DNA of 44,063 nt, from the NCBI RefSeq assembly GCF_019749255.1, contig NZ_JACWFH010000025.1, forward strand, positions 1 through 44,063, in the 5' to 3' direction. This DNA comes from Mesobacillus maritimus (GTDB lineage Bacteria > Bacillota > Bacilli > Bacillales > Cytobacillaceae). The position numbers were made by a program, and so were the translations under genes. Under the pieces are notes generated by a model, which did no database searches, was not told where the DNA came from, and was given only the letters and a program-made list of their open reading frames with translations. This document shows, one piece after another, positions 1 through 8,410 of this stretch (position 1 is its first letter; each line of letters begins with the position of its first letter).

Positions 1-63
<63 letters not shown>

Positions 64-99
64 TAGCCTGAAAAGGCTCAATGATTTTTCATTAAATTA

Positions 100-174
100 G
101 GCCCCTTGGTCAAGCGGTTAAGACACCGCCCTTTCACGGCGGTAACACGGGTTCGAATCCCGTAGGGGTCACCA
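100..174 (+). tRNA. tRNA-Glu (TTC)
   Basis: Complete cloverleaf with anticodon TTC, GGTTCGAATCC T-arm and encoded CCA. First tRNA after the 5S gene. Confidence 0.96.
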
Positions 175-210
175 ATGTTTTTTTCTTACTATAGAAAATA
201 AACTTTCTTT

Positions 211-286
211 GGAGGATTAGCTCAGCTGGGAGAGCATCTGCCTTACAAGCAGAGGGTCGGCGGTTCGATCCCGTCATCCTCCACCA
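211..286 (+). tRNA. tRNA-Val (TAC)
   Basis: Complete cloverleaf: acceptor GGAGGAT pairs ATCCTCC, anticodon TAC, encoded CCA. Confidence 0.96.
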
Positions 287-324
287 TAATTTTTTAGCGA
301 TAGCGAAAAAAACCATCAAGACTT

Positions 325-400
<76 letters not shown>

Positions 401-429
401 CTTTCAACAAGTAGTATCTTAAACATTTA

Positions 430-502
430 GAGCCATTAGCTCAGTTGGTAGAGCATCTGACTTTTAATCAGAGGGTCGAAGGTTCGAGTCCTTCATGGCT
501 CA
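430..502 (+). tRNA. tRNA-Lys (TTT)
   Basis: Acceptor GAGCCAT pairs ATGGCTC, anticodon TTT. The base after the discriminator A is T (TCA), so the 3' CCA is not encoded. Confidence 0.96.
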
Positions 503-543
503 TCAAAGTTATTTTCTTAATAATGTAAATAACTTTCTATAAT

Positions 544-628
544 GCGGGTGTGGCGGAATTGGCAGACGCACTAGACTTAGGATCTAGCGCCGCAAGGCGT
601 GGGGGTTCGACTCCCTTCACCCGCACCA
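544..628 (+). tRNA. tRNA-Leu (TAG)
   Basis: Class II tRNA of 85 nt with long variable arm, anticodon TAG, encoded CCA. Confidence 0.96.
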
Positions 629-664
629 TATTTTTTTGCACAAGCAAAAAAACGTTTCATAATT

Positions 665-741
665 GCGCCCGTAGCTCAATTGGATAGAGCGTTTGACTAC
701 GGATCAAAAGGTTAGGGGTTCGACTCCTCTCGGGCGCGCCA
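665..741 (+). tRNA. tRNA-Arg (ACG)
   Basis: Acceptor GCGCCCG pairs CGGGCGC, anticodon ACG (wobble A expected to be deaminated), encoded CCA. Confidence 0.96.
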
Positions 742-747
742 TTATAA

Positions 748-824
748 CGGGAAGTAGCTCAGCTTGGTAGAGCACTTGGTTTGGGACCAAGGGGTCGCAG
801 GTTCGAATCCTGTCTTCCCGACCA
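748..824 (+). tRNA. tRNA-Pro (TGG)
   Basis: Acceptor CGGGAAG pairs CTTCCCG, anticodon TGG, encoded CCA. Only six bases separate it from tRNA-Arg. Confidence 0.96.
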
Positions 825-851
825 GTTGTAATGTTTTAACTAAATCACCAT

Positions 852-924
852 GGGGCCTTAGCTCAGCTGGGAGAGCGCCTGCTTTGCACGCAGGAGGTCA
901 GCGGTTCGATCCCGCTAGGCTCCA
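852..924 (+). tRNA. tRNA-Ala (TGC)
   Basis: Complete cloverleaf with anticodon TGC. After discriminator A the sequence is TTT, so CCA must be added post-transcriptionally. Confidence 0.96.
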
Positions 925-947
925 TTTTATATACATCAAAGTTTACT

Positions 948-1021
948 GGACCCTTAGCTCAGCTGGTTAGAGCAGACGGCTCATAACCGTCCGGTCGTAG
1001 GTTCGAGTCCTACAGGGTCCA
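948..1021 (+). tRNA. tRNA with CAT anticodon (Ile2-lysidine type or elongator Met)
   Basis: Acceptor GGACCCT pairs AGGGTCC, anticodon loop CTCATAA, no encoded CCA. The acceptor and D-arm resemble bacterial tRNA-Ile2, whose CAT is modified to lysidine-AT by TilS, more than elongator Met, but sequence alone leaves Met possible. It is not the initiator, which is at 1154. Confidence 0.9.
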
Positions 1022-1028
1022 TTAATGC

Positions 1029-1121
1029 GGAGGAATACCCAAGTCCGGCTGAAGGGATCGGTCTTGAAAACCGACAGGCGAGTCAAATCGCGCAGGGGTT
1101 CGAATCCCCTTTCCTCCTCCA
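1029..1121 (+). tRNA. tRNA-Ser (TGA)
   Basis: Class II tRNA of 93 nt with long variable arm, anticodon TGA, encoded CCA. Confidence 0.95.
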
Positions 1122-1153
1122 TTATTTAACCCTTTTTTTCTGAATATTATTAT

Positions 1154-1233
<80 letters not shown>

Positions 1234-1252
1234 CTTATCTCATTTTAAATAT

Positions 1253-1329
1253 GGTCCGGTAGTTCAGTTGGTTAGAATGCCTGCCTGTCACGCAGGAGGT
1301 CGCGGGTTCGAGTCCCGTCCGGACCGCCA
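1253..1329 (+). tRNA. tRNA-Asp (GTC)
   Basis: Acceptor GGTCCGG pairs CCGGACC, anticodon GTC, encoded CCA. Confidence 0.96.
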
Positions 1330-1387
1330 TTACATATGAATAACCCAGTAGGTTTTTTCCTATTGTTGAAATAGATTGATTTGTGTT

Positions 1388-1486
1388 GCTCAGTAGCTCA
1401 GTCGGTAGAGCAGATTGCTTGCTCCATTAAAAGGCATCTGTGGCAATGGACAACTCACAAACTAGAAAGAGAAGCAAAACTTATTA
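1388..1486 (+). repeat. tRNA-Phe 5'-half remnant, copy A
   Basis: Begins GCTCAGTAGCTCAGTCGG, the acceptor 5' strand and D-arm of the tRNA-Phe at 1620, and keeps GTAGAGCA. After that the sequence is unrelated to tRNA-Phe: no GAA anticodon arm, no T-arm, no 3' acceptor strand. It ends in AGAGAAGCAAAACTTATTA, also found before the intact gene. It forms one unit of a two-unit array with copy B. Confidence 0.75.
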
Positions 1487-1619
1487 GGCTCAGTAGCTCA
1501 GTCGGTAGAGCAAGTTGCTACCATCATTGAATAGGCTACTGCGGCAACTTGCGAGAAAAACCATAAGGTTATTCGAGCAATGGACACGCACGAACAACAA
1601 AGAGAAGCAATACTTATTA
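1487..1619 (+). repeat. tRNA-Phe 5'-half remnant, copy B, with hairpin
   Basis: Starts with the full GGCTCAGTAGCTCAGTCGG of tRNA-Phe, then diverges. A perfect 9-bp inverted repeat, GCAAGTTGC (1510-1518) and GCAACTTGC (1544-1552), sits where the anticodon and T arms would be. The unit ends AGAGAAGCAATACTTATTA directly before the intact tRNA-Phe. It cannot form a cloverleaf. Confidence 0.75.
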
Positions 1620-1692
1620 GGCTCAGTAGCTCAGTTGGTAGAGCAATGGACTGAAAATCCATGTGTCGGCGGTTCGATTCCGTCCTGAGCCA
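1620..1692 (+). tRNA. tRNA-Phe (GAA)
   Basis: Acceptor GGCTCAG pairs CTGAGCC, anticodon GAA. The downstream bases are CCT, so CCA is not fully encoded. Two degenerate 5' halves of the same gene lie directly upstream. Confidence 0.96.
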
Positions 1693-1700
1693 CCTTTACT

Positions 1701-1784
1701 GGAGGGGTAGCGAAGTGGCTAAACGCGGCGGACTGTAAATCCGCTCCTTCGGGTTCGGCGGTTCGAATCCGTCCCCCTCCACCA
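1701..1784 (+). tRNA. tRNA-Tyr (GTA)
   Basis: Class II tRNA of 84 nt with anticodon GTA and encoded CCA. Confidence 0.96.
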
Positions 1785-1835
1785 AAGCTTTTTACGGATC
1801 GTAGCGGAGTAAAATAGCTTTCATATATAAACTTT

Positions 1836-1909
1836 AGGGGTATAGTTTAAAGGTAGAACGAAGGTCTCCAAAACCTTTGGTGTGGGTTCAATTCCTACTA
1901 CCCCTGCCA
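1836..1909 (+). tRNA. tRNA-Trp (CCA)
   Basis: Acceptor AGGGGTA pairs TACCCCT, anticodon CCA, discriminator G, encoded CCA. Confidence 0.96.
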
Positions 1910-1914
1910 ACTAT

Positions 1915-1991
1915 GGCGGTCGTGGCGAAGTGGTTAACGCATCGGATTGTGGCTCCGACACTCGTGGGTTCGATTCCCATCGATCGCCCCA
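1915..1991 (+). tRNA. tRNA-His (GTG)
   Basis: Anticodon GTG, encoded CCA. Taking base 1915 as the extra G(-1) opposite C73 leaves a 7-bp acceptor GCGGTCG/CGATCGC, as expected for tRNA-His. Confidence 0.95.
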
Positions 1992-2029
1992 TTTTTAACA
2001 ATTTTCGTATTGTTTGAATAGGATATGAA

Positions 2030-2104
2030 TGGGCTATAGCCAAGCGGTAAGGCAACGGACTTTGACTCCGTCATTCGTAGGTTCGAATCCTGCTAGCCCA
2101 GCCA
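2030..2104 (+). tRNA. tRNA-Gln (TTG)
   Basis: Acceptor TGGGCTA pairs TAGCCCA, anticodon TTG, encoded CCA. Confidence 0.96.
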
Positions 2105-2114
2105 TTTTTACTTC

Positions 2115-2186
2115 GGCGGCATAGCCAAGTGGTAAGGCCAAGGTCTGCAAAACCTTTATTCACCGGTTCGAATCCGGTTGCCGCCT
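2115..2186 (+). tRNA. tRNA-Cys (GCA)
   Basis: Acceptor GGCGGCA pairs TGCCGCC, anticodon GCA, discriminator T, CCA not encoded. Only four bases separate it from the next tRNA. Confidence 0.95.
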
Positions 2187-2190
2187 TTAT

Positions 2191-2272
2191 GCCGGTGTGG
2201 CGGAATTGGCAGACGCGCACGACTCAAAATCGTGTTCCGTGAGGAGTGTCGGTTCGACCCCGACCACCGGTA
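2191..2272 (+). tRNA. tRNA-Leu (CAA)
   Basis: Class II tRNA with acceptor GCCGGTG pairing CACCGGT, anticodon CAA, CCA not encoded. Confidence 0.95.
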
Positions 2273-2284
2273 CTTAAGATGATT

Positions 2285-2358
2285 GCGGGTGTAGTTTACT
2301 GGTAAAACCTCAGCCTTCCAAGCTGATGTAGTGGGTTCGATTCCCATCACCCGCTCCA
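2285..2358 (+). tRNA. tRNA-Gly (TCC)
   Basis: Acceptor GCGGGTG pairs CACCCGC, anticodon TCC, encoded CCA. Confidence 0.96.
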
Positions 2359-2362
2359 ATAG

Positions 2363-2436
<74 letters not shown>

Positions 2437-2459
2437 TTTAGTTACATATTTTTTAATTA

Positions 2460-2533
<74 letters not shown>

Positions 2534-2538
2534 TAAAA

Positions 2539-2573
2539 AAACCTAATCCTTACTCTAAGGGTTAGGTTTTTTT
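2539..2573 (+). terminator. Rho-independent terminator of the rRNA-tRNA operon
   Basis: AACCTAATCC pairs with GGGTTAGGTT and is followed by TTTTTTT. It begins seven bases after the last tRNA. Confidence 0.9.
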
Positions 2574-2603
2574 GATACAACGGTTTAGGTTTTCTTCTCG
2601 AAT

Positions 2604-2646
2604 GAAAAAATACGCTGTTGATGTGATTTCAACAGCGTATTTTTGT
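2604..2646. terminator. Bidirectional terminator between tRNA cluster and AraC gene
   Basis: ATACGCTGTTGA pairs with TCAACAGCGTAT, flanked by A6 on the left and T5 on the right, so it can act on both strands. It would end the minus-strand AraC gene. Confidence 0.85.
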
Positions 2647-2673
2647 GCTACCATAACGTCTTTCAAATAAAAC

Positions 2674-3435
2674 TTATGTACTAGACAACTCTCGATACTT
2701 TCTAGGTGAATGGTTTGTGATTTTTTTGAAATTGCGGTTAAAGGAACGAAGATTATCATAACCGCAATTCATGGCAATCTCGCCAATGGACTGTTGACTA
2801 TTTTTCAACTGATAACAGGCCTCGGAAATTCGATAATGTGTGAGGTACTCAGTGAAGGTCATGCTCGTCATTTGAACAAAAAGCTTTGATAAATAGGCAT
2901 AATCGTATTGTAAGTGCTTCGCAACCTCTTTTAATGTACAATCTTTCCGATAATGTTTATCTACGAATAGAAGTATTTTGTGTAACACTTTGGTTTTTGT
3001 TGAATGTTCTACAGGCATGAAATCTGTATGTTCAACTAAATGACTACAAAAATCATACAGGAAACTTTTCTGTCTATAAATGGAATGTAATGCCTTCATA
3101 TCAGGTATCTGGGTTAAATGGAACACATTATTTTTCGGAATAAATCCCTTATAATTCATAAAAAAATGGCCAATTAATTCAGGTGAGAAAATCACGACCG
3201 TAATCGTCGAAGACTTATTTGTTTTAAATTCATGCATTTGATTATTGAATATGAATGCTACATCCTTTTTCTTCATCAAGTATTCTTTTTGATCAATGGT
3301 TACGAGTAATTCGCCTTCATTCACAATGATAAGTTCATAAGCTCGATGAAAGTGGAGAGGGAAGTTGGCATTCACTAGGTTGAGAGAGTGAAAGGATTCT
3401 TTTTCTTCGACTCCATGATGCTCAAAAAATACCAA
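2674..3435 (-). CDS. AraC-family transcriptional regulator, cupin N-terminal
   Basis: Probably controls the divergent ABC exporter next to it. The N-terminal half looks like a cupin effector domain (LHFHRAYELIIVNEGELLVTI), and about residues 145-250 form two AraC helix-turn-helix motifs (TLKEVAKHLQYDYAYLSKLF, then SIGEIAMNCGYDNLRSFNRN). I place the start at the TTG at 3433-3435 because a strong GAAGGAGGT lies just upstream; the in-frame ATG at 3459 would put this ribosome site inside the gene. That gives 253 residues. In B. subtilis the AraC-type gene yfiF lies near yfiBC, which fits the context. The effector is unknown. Confidence 0.88.
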   Translation of the reverse strand: MVFFEHHGVEEKESFHSLNLVNANFPLHFHRAYELIIVNEGELLVTIDQKEYLMKKKDVAFIFNNQMHEFKTNKSSTITVVIFSPELIGHFFMNYKGFIPKNNVFHLTQIPDMKALHSIYRQKSFLYDFCSHLVEHTDFMPVEHSTKTKVLHKILLFVDKHYRKDCTLKEVAKHLQYDYAYLSKLFVQMTSMTFTEYLTHYRISEACYQLKNSQQSIGEIAMNCGYDNLRSFNRNFKKITNHSPRKYRELSST

Positions 3436-3697
3436 AACGATTACCTCCTTCATAAACACGAATATTGTCTTAAATTATACTATAAATGGAATAGGAATTG
3501 GTCAGGACGTTGTTAATAAGGAGGAAGTACATAAGATTATTCCTTTTTTTATGAATCCAGCGGAAAGTGTTATTATTCATATTCTTGTAAAATGGTATAA
3601 TGATAAAATCTTTTAAATTTAGGAAAGGCTAACTAGTAGTTTTATATACATATACAAAATGACGTATTTAGAGCTAAAGCTAGATAAGGAGATTATC
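3436..3697. promoter_or_regulatory. Divergent intergenic region, AraC gene / ABC exporter
   Basis: About 260 bases separate the AraC gene from the exporter operon and must hold both promoters. AT-rich segments with TATAAT-like words (for example TATAATGATAAAA near 3595) are present, but I cannot define a convincing -35/-10 pair. No clear palindrome is visible. Confidence 0.4.
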
Positions 3698-5440
3698 ATG
3701 AAAGGTATGTTGGGATTACTTCAATACATAAAGCCATATAAGCTATTCGCTATCCTAGGTCCACTGTTCATGTGCGTCGAAGTGGCAATGGACCTTTTAC
3801 AGCCAACGATTATGCAAATGATTATAGATACGGGGATTGCCAATTCAGATAATGCTTATGTAATAAAGTTTGGGTTGTTCATGCTCCTAAGTGCATTTAT
3901 TGGTCTGTTAGGCGGGGTAGGGAGTTCGATTTATGCTACGAAAGCGGCCGTAAATTTTGCTACAGATATTCGTCGGGATGTGTTTAGAAAAACAGAGCAA
4001 TTCTCCAATCGAAATACGGAATCTTTTGGGACTGGAAAATTAATTACGATTGTCACCAATGACCTTGCTGCGATTCAACAGGCGTTGATGATGACCCTAC
4101 GCGTCTTTGTACGGGGACCGCTATTGTTTATTGGTTCGGTTGTAATTGTCTGGATGACTGCTCGAGAATTATTTCCTGTGTTGCTTGTAGCCATTCCGAT
4201 ATTAATCATTTGTATCTACTTTTTCTCTGTAAAATCAGGGAAATTGTTTGGACTCGTGCAAAAGGCAATGGACCTGGTAAATACAAAGTTGCAAGAATCA
4301 TTAGCAGGTATTCGGGTAATCAAAGCGTTTGATTCCGGTCATTATGAAAATAGCCAGTTTACAACGGTCAATGCAAATTTAACAAAACGAAATCTTTCCG
4401 CTGAACAAGTTGTGTTCACATTGATGCCGATTATGATGTTTGTCGTGAATATAGCTGTGGTCGCCGGCCTTTGGCTAGGCGCCATTAAAGTGAATGAAGG
4501 CAGTCTACAAGTCGGAGTTATTTTGGCATTTATCAATTACTTGAACATTATGTTGAATGGTCTAATGAGTAGCAGCAATGTGTTAATGCAAATCACTCGA
4601 TCATTCCCATCAGCGGAGCGGGTAGAACAAGTTCTACAAACAGAAATTGAACTAGATGAACCTGACAATCCGGAACAGCACTCCACAATTAAAGGAGATA
4701 TCGAATTTAGACAAGTGAATTTTAGTTATAGTAAAAATGGAGAGTATGTGCTTAAGGATATTTCCTTTGAGGTAAAACAAGGCCAAACCGTTGGCATAAT
4801 TGGTTCAACTGGAAGTGGGAAATCGACGTTAGTCAAATTGATTCCACGTCTTTATGATCCAGATACGGGAGAAATCCTCATTGATGGCGTTAATATTAAG
4901 GAATATTCATTAGAAGAGTTAAGGTCCGCCATTGGATTTGTACCACAAAAGGCGATCTTGTTTTCCGGAACGATCGAGGATAATTTGCACTATGGGAAAG
5001 AGGATGCAACCGAGGCTGAGATGGAGATTGCTGTGGAATCAGCGGCTGCAAGTGAGTTTATACAAGCATTCGATGATACATACACTCACACTCTTTTACA
5101 AGGAGCGACGAATTTGTCAGGTGGACAGAAACAACGTTTATCGATGTCTAGGGCTTTTATCCGGGACCCTAAAATTCTTGTTTTAGATGACTCTACCTCT
5201 GCGATTGATGCTCTATCAGAGGCGAAGGTTCAACAATCATTAAAACAAATGTTTCCTCAAACAACGGTGGTAATCATTTCTGCGAAGATCTCCTCGATCA
5301 TTCATGCTGATAAGATTCTTGTCATGGAGGACGGGATGATTGAGGCAATGGGAACGCATGAGGAGTTGGTAATCACTAGCAAGGTGTATCAGGACATTTA
5401 TGCAACCCAGAACGGGAAGGAGGATCTTTCCTATGAGTAA
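3698..5440 (+). CDS. ABC exporter half-transporter with degenerate ATP site (YfiB-like)
   Basis: Type IV ABC exporter subunit of 580 residues: about six membrane helices in the first 300, then the nucleotide-binding domain. Walker A is GSTGSGKST and the signature LSGGQKQR is canonical. Walker B ends DDST, with Asp where the catalytic Glu normally sits, and the H-loop His is missing (ISAKISS instead of IAHRLS). This is the pattern of the non-hydrolytic site in heterodimeric exporters such as TM287/288. The start is the ATG at 3698, behind TAAGGAG; an upstream ATG at 3659 has no such site. The stop overlaps the next gene by eight bases. Length and pairing resemble B. subtilis YfiB. The substrate is unknown, probably a drug or lipophilic compound. 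Confidence 0.9.
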   Translation: MKGMLGLLQYIKPYKLFAILGPLFMCVEVAMDLLQPTIMQMIIDTGIANSDNAYVIKFGLFMLLSAFIGLLGGVGSSIYATKAAVNFATDIRRDVFRKTEQFSNRNTESFGTGKLITIVTNDLAAIQQALMMTLRVFVRGPLLFIGSVVIVWMTARELFPVLLVAIPILIICIYFFSVKSGKLFGLVQKAMDLVNTKLQESLAGIRVIKAFDSGHYENSQFTTVNANLTKRNLSAEQVVFTLMPIMMFVVNIAVVAGLWLGAIKVNEGSLQVGVILAFINYLNIMLNGLMSSSNVLMQITRSFPSAERVEQVLQTEIELDEPDNPEQHSTIKGDIEFRQVNFSYSKNGEYVLKDISFEVKQGQTVGIIGSTGSGKSTLVKLIPRLYDPDTGEILIDGVNIKEYSLEELRSAIGFVPQKAILFSGTIEDNLHYGKEDATEAEMEIAVESAAASEFIQAFDDTYTHTLLQGATNLSGGQKQRLSMSRAFIRDPKILVLDDSTSAIDALSEAKVQQSLKQMFPQTTVVIISAKISSIIHADKILVMEDGMIEAMGTHEELVITSKVYQDIYATQNGKEDLSYE

Positions 5441-7250
5441 AAGTACAGCAGCGACAGCAGAGAACGCCATTGGCAGGGCTCGTGGGCCAAGAGGATTTGG
5501 TGGACCAGTAGTAAAAGCGAAAGACGCAAAGGGCACGGTAAAGCGAATTTGGCAGTATATGGAGAACCAAAAGCGAGCACTCCTTGCGTCGATTGTTTTT
5601 GTTATTTTTTCCACCTTGTTAAACTTACTAGCTCCCTATCTCATCGGGGTTCTGATTGATCACTATATCATGCCAAAGGACATTCCTGGGACGGTACGTT
5701 TCTTATTTCTCTTGGGTGCTGTCTATTCTTTTGCATCAATCTTTACTTGGTTACAAACCTATATGATGGTTCGCGTTTCATTGCGGACGATTCAGAAATT
5801 ACGTGAAGATCTTTTCGCGAAATTTATGACTCTATCATTACGGTTCTTTGATAAACGAACACATGGTGACCTGATGAGTCGAGTCACGAATGATATAGAG
5901 AGTTTAAACAATGCGATGAGCCAAAGTGTGGTTCAAATCTTTTCTACGATTCTCATGGCATCCGGTGTGACGATTGCGATGTTTTCGCTCAATTGGGTGC
6001 TCGCCATCGTAACTTTGCTCATTGTGCCTTTAATGATGGTTACGACAAAGAAAATCATCAAGTATAGTAGTAGCAATTTTATTAAAAGACAGCGAGATTT
6101 AGGGGAGCTAAATGGATTTATTGAGGAAGCGATTTCTGGGAACGAAGTCATTACGTTATTTGGGAAAGAAGAAAAGGTGTTCAAAAGGTTTTCTGGAATT
6201 AATGAACGCCTCCGTTCTTCGGCCACAGCTGCCGAAACCATTTCTGGTTTTCTAGGACCGATTAATAACTTTATTAACAATCTTGGGTTAGGACTTATCA
6301 TTGCAATTGGTGCGGTGATGACGGTTCAAGGAATGACAACCGTTGGGATCATTGCGGCGTTTGTTACCTATTCAAGGCAGTTTTACCGTCCAATCAATCA
6401 ACTTTCAAGTCTATTAAATATGTTTCAATCTGCGATTGCTGGTGCTGAGAGAGTTTTTGAAGTGATGGATGAAACTCCTGCCTTAAAAGATAAAGAAAAC
6501 GCAAAGAATGTTGACCGTTTTAAAGGAAATGTGGAGTTTTCCCATGTTTATTTTGGCTATGAGAAGGAGAAGGCAATCTTAAAAAATATCCATTTCGAAG
6601 CAAAGGCAGGGGAGAAGATTGCCATCGTCGGTCCAACGGGGTCAGGGAAAACGACACTCATCAACTTGTTAATGAGATTTTACGAGGTGAGTTCTGGCGA
6701 AATCAGAATTGATGGAGAGAAGATTCAAGACTATAAAATCAGTGATTTACGTAAACGAATTGGGGTTGTCCTCCAGGATACGTTTCTCTTTTCTGGCACC
6801 ATCATGGAAAATATTCGCTATGGCCGTTTGAAGGCTAACGATGAAGAAGTCATAGAGGCTGCAAAACTGGCTCGAGCTCATCAGTTTATCAAGCATTTAC
6901 CAGAAGGCTATCACACACAACTTACCGCTGGTGGCAGTAACTTAAGTCAAGGACAACGCCAACTGCTTGCCATTGCTCGAGCAATTTTAGCAGATTCTGA
7001 TCTCTTAATTCTAGATGAAGCAACCTCTAGTATTGATACAAGAACAGAAATCCACATTCAAAAAGGGATGGATAGATTAATGGAAGGCAAGACAAGCTTT
7101 GTTATTGCCCATCGCTTAAAAACGATTGAAAAGGCAGACAAAATCCTCGTCATCAACCAAGGACAGATTATTGAAGCAGGAACGCATCATGAACTCCTTC
7201 AAAAGGAAGGCTTTTATGCGGAGATGTATGAGAGTCAGTTTCAAATCTGA
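5433..7250 (+). CDS. ABC exporter half-transporter, catalytic partner (YfiC-like)
   Basis: Second half of the heterodimer, 605 residues. An N-terminal extension rich in Gly, Arg and Ala is followed by about six membrane helices and the ATPase domain. Walker A GPTGSGKTT, Walker B LLILDEATSS with catalytic Glu, and H-loop VIAHRLKT are all intact. The signature is NLSQGQRQ instead of LSGGQ, as expected for the partner that completes the degenerate site of subunit 1. ATG at 5433 follows GGAAGGAGG and overlaps the upstream stop in ATGAGTAA, so translation is probably coupled. Length matches B. subtilis YfiC; a BmrC/BmrD-type pair is the alternative. Confidence 0.9.
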   Translation: MSKSTAATAENAIGRARGPRGFGGPVVKAKDAKGTVKRIWQYMENQKRALLASIVFVIFSTLLNLLAPYLIGVLIDHYIMPKDIPGTVRFLFLLGAVYSFASIFTWLQTYMMVRVSLRTIQKLREDLFAKFMTLSLRFFDKRTHGDLMSRVTNDIESLNNAMSQSVVQIFSTILMASGVTIAMFSLNWVLAIVTLLIVPLMMVTTKKIIKYSSSNFIKRQRDLGELNGFIEEAISGNEVITLFGKEEKVFKRFSGINERLRSSATAAETISGFLGPINNFINNLGLGLIIAIGAVMTVQGMTTVGIIAAFVTYSRQFYRPINQLSSLLNMFQSAIAGAERVFEVMDETPALKDKENAKNVDRFKGNVEFSHVYFGYEKEKAILKNIHFEAKAGEKIAIVGPTGSGKTTLINLLMRFYEVSSGEIRIDGEKIQDYKISDLRKRIGVVLQDTFLFSGTIMENIRYGRLKANDEEVIEAAKLARAHQFIKHLPEGYHTQLTAGGSNLSQGQRQLLAIARAILADSDLLILDEATSSIDTRTEIHIQKGMDRLMEGKTSFVIAHRLKTIEKADKILVINQGQIIEAGTHHELLQKEGFYAEMYESQFQI

Positions 7251-7287
7251 GAGGTCTCTTGGAATCTTATTTAGTTATAAAATCGCG

Positions 7288-7319
7288 TGCACTTTACTCT
7301 TAGAGTAAGGTGCTTTTTT
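7288..7319 (+). terminator. Terminator after ABC exporter pair
   Basis: GCACTTTACTC pairs with GAGTAAGGTGC (one G-T pair) and is followed by TTTTTT. Confidence 0.88.
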
Positions 7320-7604
7320 CGTAGAGTTTGTTATTAAAAACCTATGCTGATGTTAATGCAAGATAAGCTTAGCGCATGTTATAGGTGGTTGGCCCGTTCT
7401 TTTCTCATTATTAAAAGGCTACTTCGTAGTGAACCATAGCTTATTGCAACCTAATATGCATCCAAGAGCAACAATGTTTGAGAATAGAGTCTTCAAAAAA
7501 ATGGAAGGCTTACATGATTATCAGACCCGAGTTAGTAGGAGTTCATTTTTACATTTTTCAAAAAAAATTTCCAGTAAGGGTAGCCATTTCGATTTCAGTG
7601 TCGT
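7320..7604. other. Intergenic stretch without a recognisable gene
   Basis: About 285 bases between the exporter terminator and the GntR operator. I find no open frame with a ribosome site on either strand and no convincing RNA motif. The downstream operon promoter should lie near its right end. Confidence 0.5.
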
Positions 7605-7632
7605 ATAGTGTATATATAGATATACACACTAT
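7605..7632. promoter_or_regulatory. Palindromic operator for YtrA-type GntR repressor
   Basis: A 28-bp near-perfect palindrome with arms ATAGTGT and ACACTAT around an AT-rich TATATAGATATA core. It lies 28 bases before the first gene of an operon encoding a YtrA-like GntR protein. YtrA-family regulators are known to bind such GTGTAN/NTACAC-rich sites at their own promoters, so autoregulation is the natural reading. Confidence 0.75.
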
Positions 7633-7660
7633 AACACTTAAATTTTAAGGAGGATCTATA

Positions 7661-8383
7661 TTGGATAACTGGAAACAAGCCTTTTGGTTAATAAAATTTG
7701 AATTGAAAAAATCGATCTCGGCAATATGGCTTTTAATGTTGATGACGATTTTTTCCATCTACTTTTTTAAGATGTTTTTTGAATTCTATCGGGACACAGG
7801 AATTATCATCTATGAGTTATTTTTCCTTATTGTATTTGGAATCGCCGCAATATGGGCTAAGCCTAAGGAGTTTCAGTATCAAAAAATAAATGATCGTACA
7901 TGGGGTCTTCCATACTTTATGACACTTAGCCAATTGCCCATCAAACGTGATATTTTGGTTCATAGCCGATTTCTTATTTATTATGTATACTCGATTCCTT
8001 TTCATGTACTGGTACTACTATTTGGGTACCTATTCACACCGGCACTTCAAGAGATGATTAACATCCCATCTTACATGGTATTTTCGTTGATATGGCTTAG
8101 CTATGGAATGACGATTGGATCTGTTTTTCCGGCCGTTGATGCAGGAGATTATATTACGATGTTGAGATCAGTGTTAACAACGATTCCACTCTTCTTTGGA
8201 ATTGTGGTTGGACTTGTACTGATTCAAATGTGGACTGGGGAAGGGATTGTAACATGGACCATTATTGCTGCAAACGAATGGCCAATTTTATCTAGTTTGG
8301 TTTCGCTTCTATTTGCAGGAGGCAGTACGATGTATTGGCGAAGGAATATGAAAAATAGAATCCGGAAAGTAAATTATCTATGA
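7661..8383 (+). CDS. ABC-2-like multi-pass membrane protein
   Basis: 240 residues with about six hydrophobic segments (roughly 20-40, 45-65, 105-130, 135-155, 165-190, 205-225) and a basic C-terminal tail. No catalytic motif is visible. It starts at TTG 7661, eight bases after TAAGGAGG. As first gene of the GntR-controlled operon it is probably the permease for the YtrB-like ATPase encoded two genes downstream. I recognise no specific family beyond ABC-2-like permease. Confidence 0.75.
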   Translation: MDNWKQAFWLIKFELKKSISAIWLLMLMTIFSIYFFKMFFEFYRDTGIIIYELFFLIVFGIAAIWAKPKEFQYQKINDRTWGLPYFMTLSQLPIKRDILVHSRFLIYYVYSIPFHVLVLLFGYLFTPALQEMINIPSYMVFSLIWLSYGMTIGSVFPAVDAGDYITMLRSVLTTIPLFFGIVVGLVLIQMWTGEGIVTWTIIAANEWPILSSLVSLLFAGGSTMYWRRNMKNRIRKVNYL

Positions 8384-8410
8384 TGAAGGTGAAAGGAAGG
8401 AGGCAAAGAA

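Noticed and set aside
764-970. Open frame of 68 codons across the tRNA-Pro to tRNA-Ala region
   Set aside because: It lies entirely over tRNA genes and their spacers; such frames (also 134-382 and 2156-2437 on the minus strand) are artefacts of conserved tRNA sequence.
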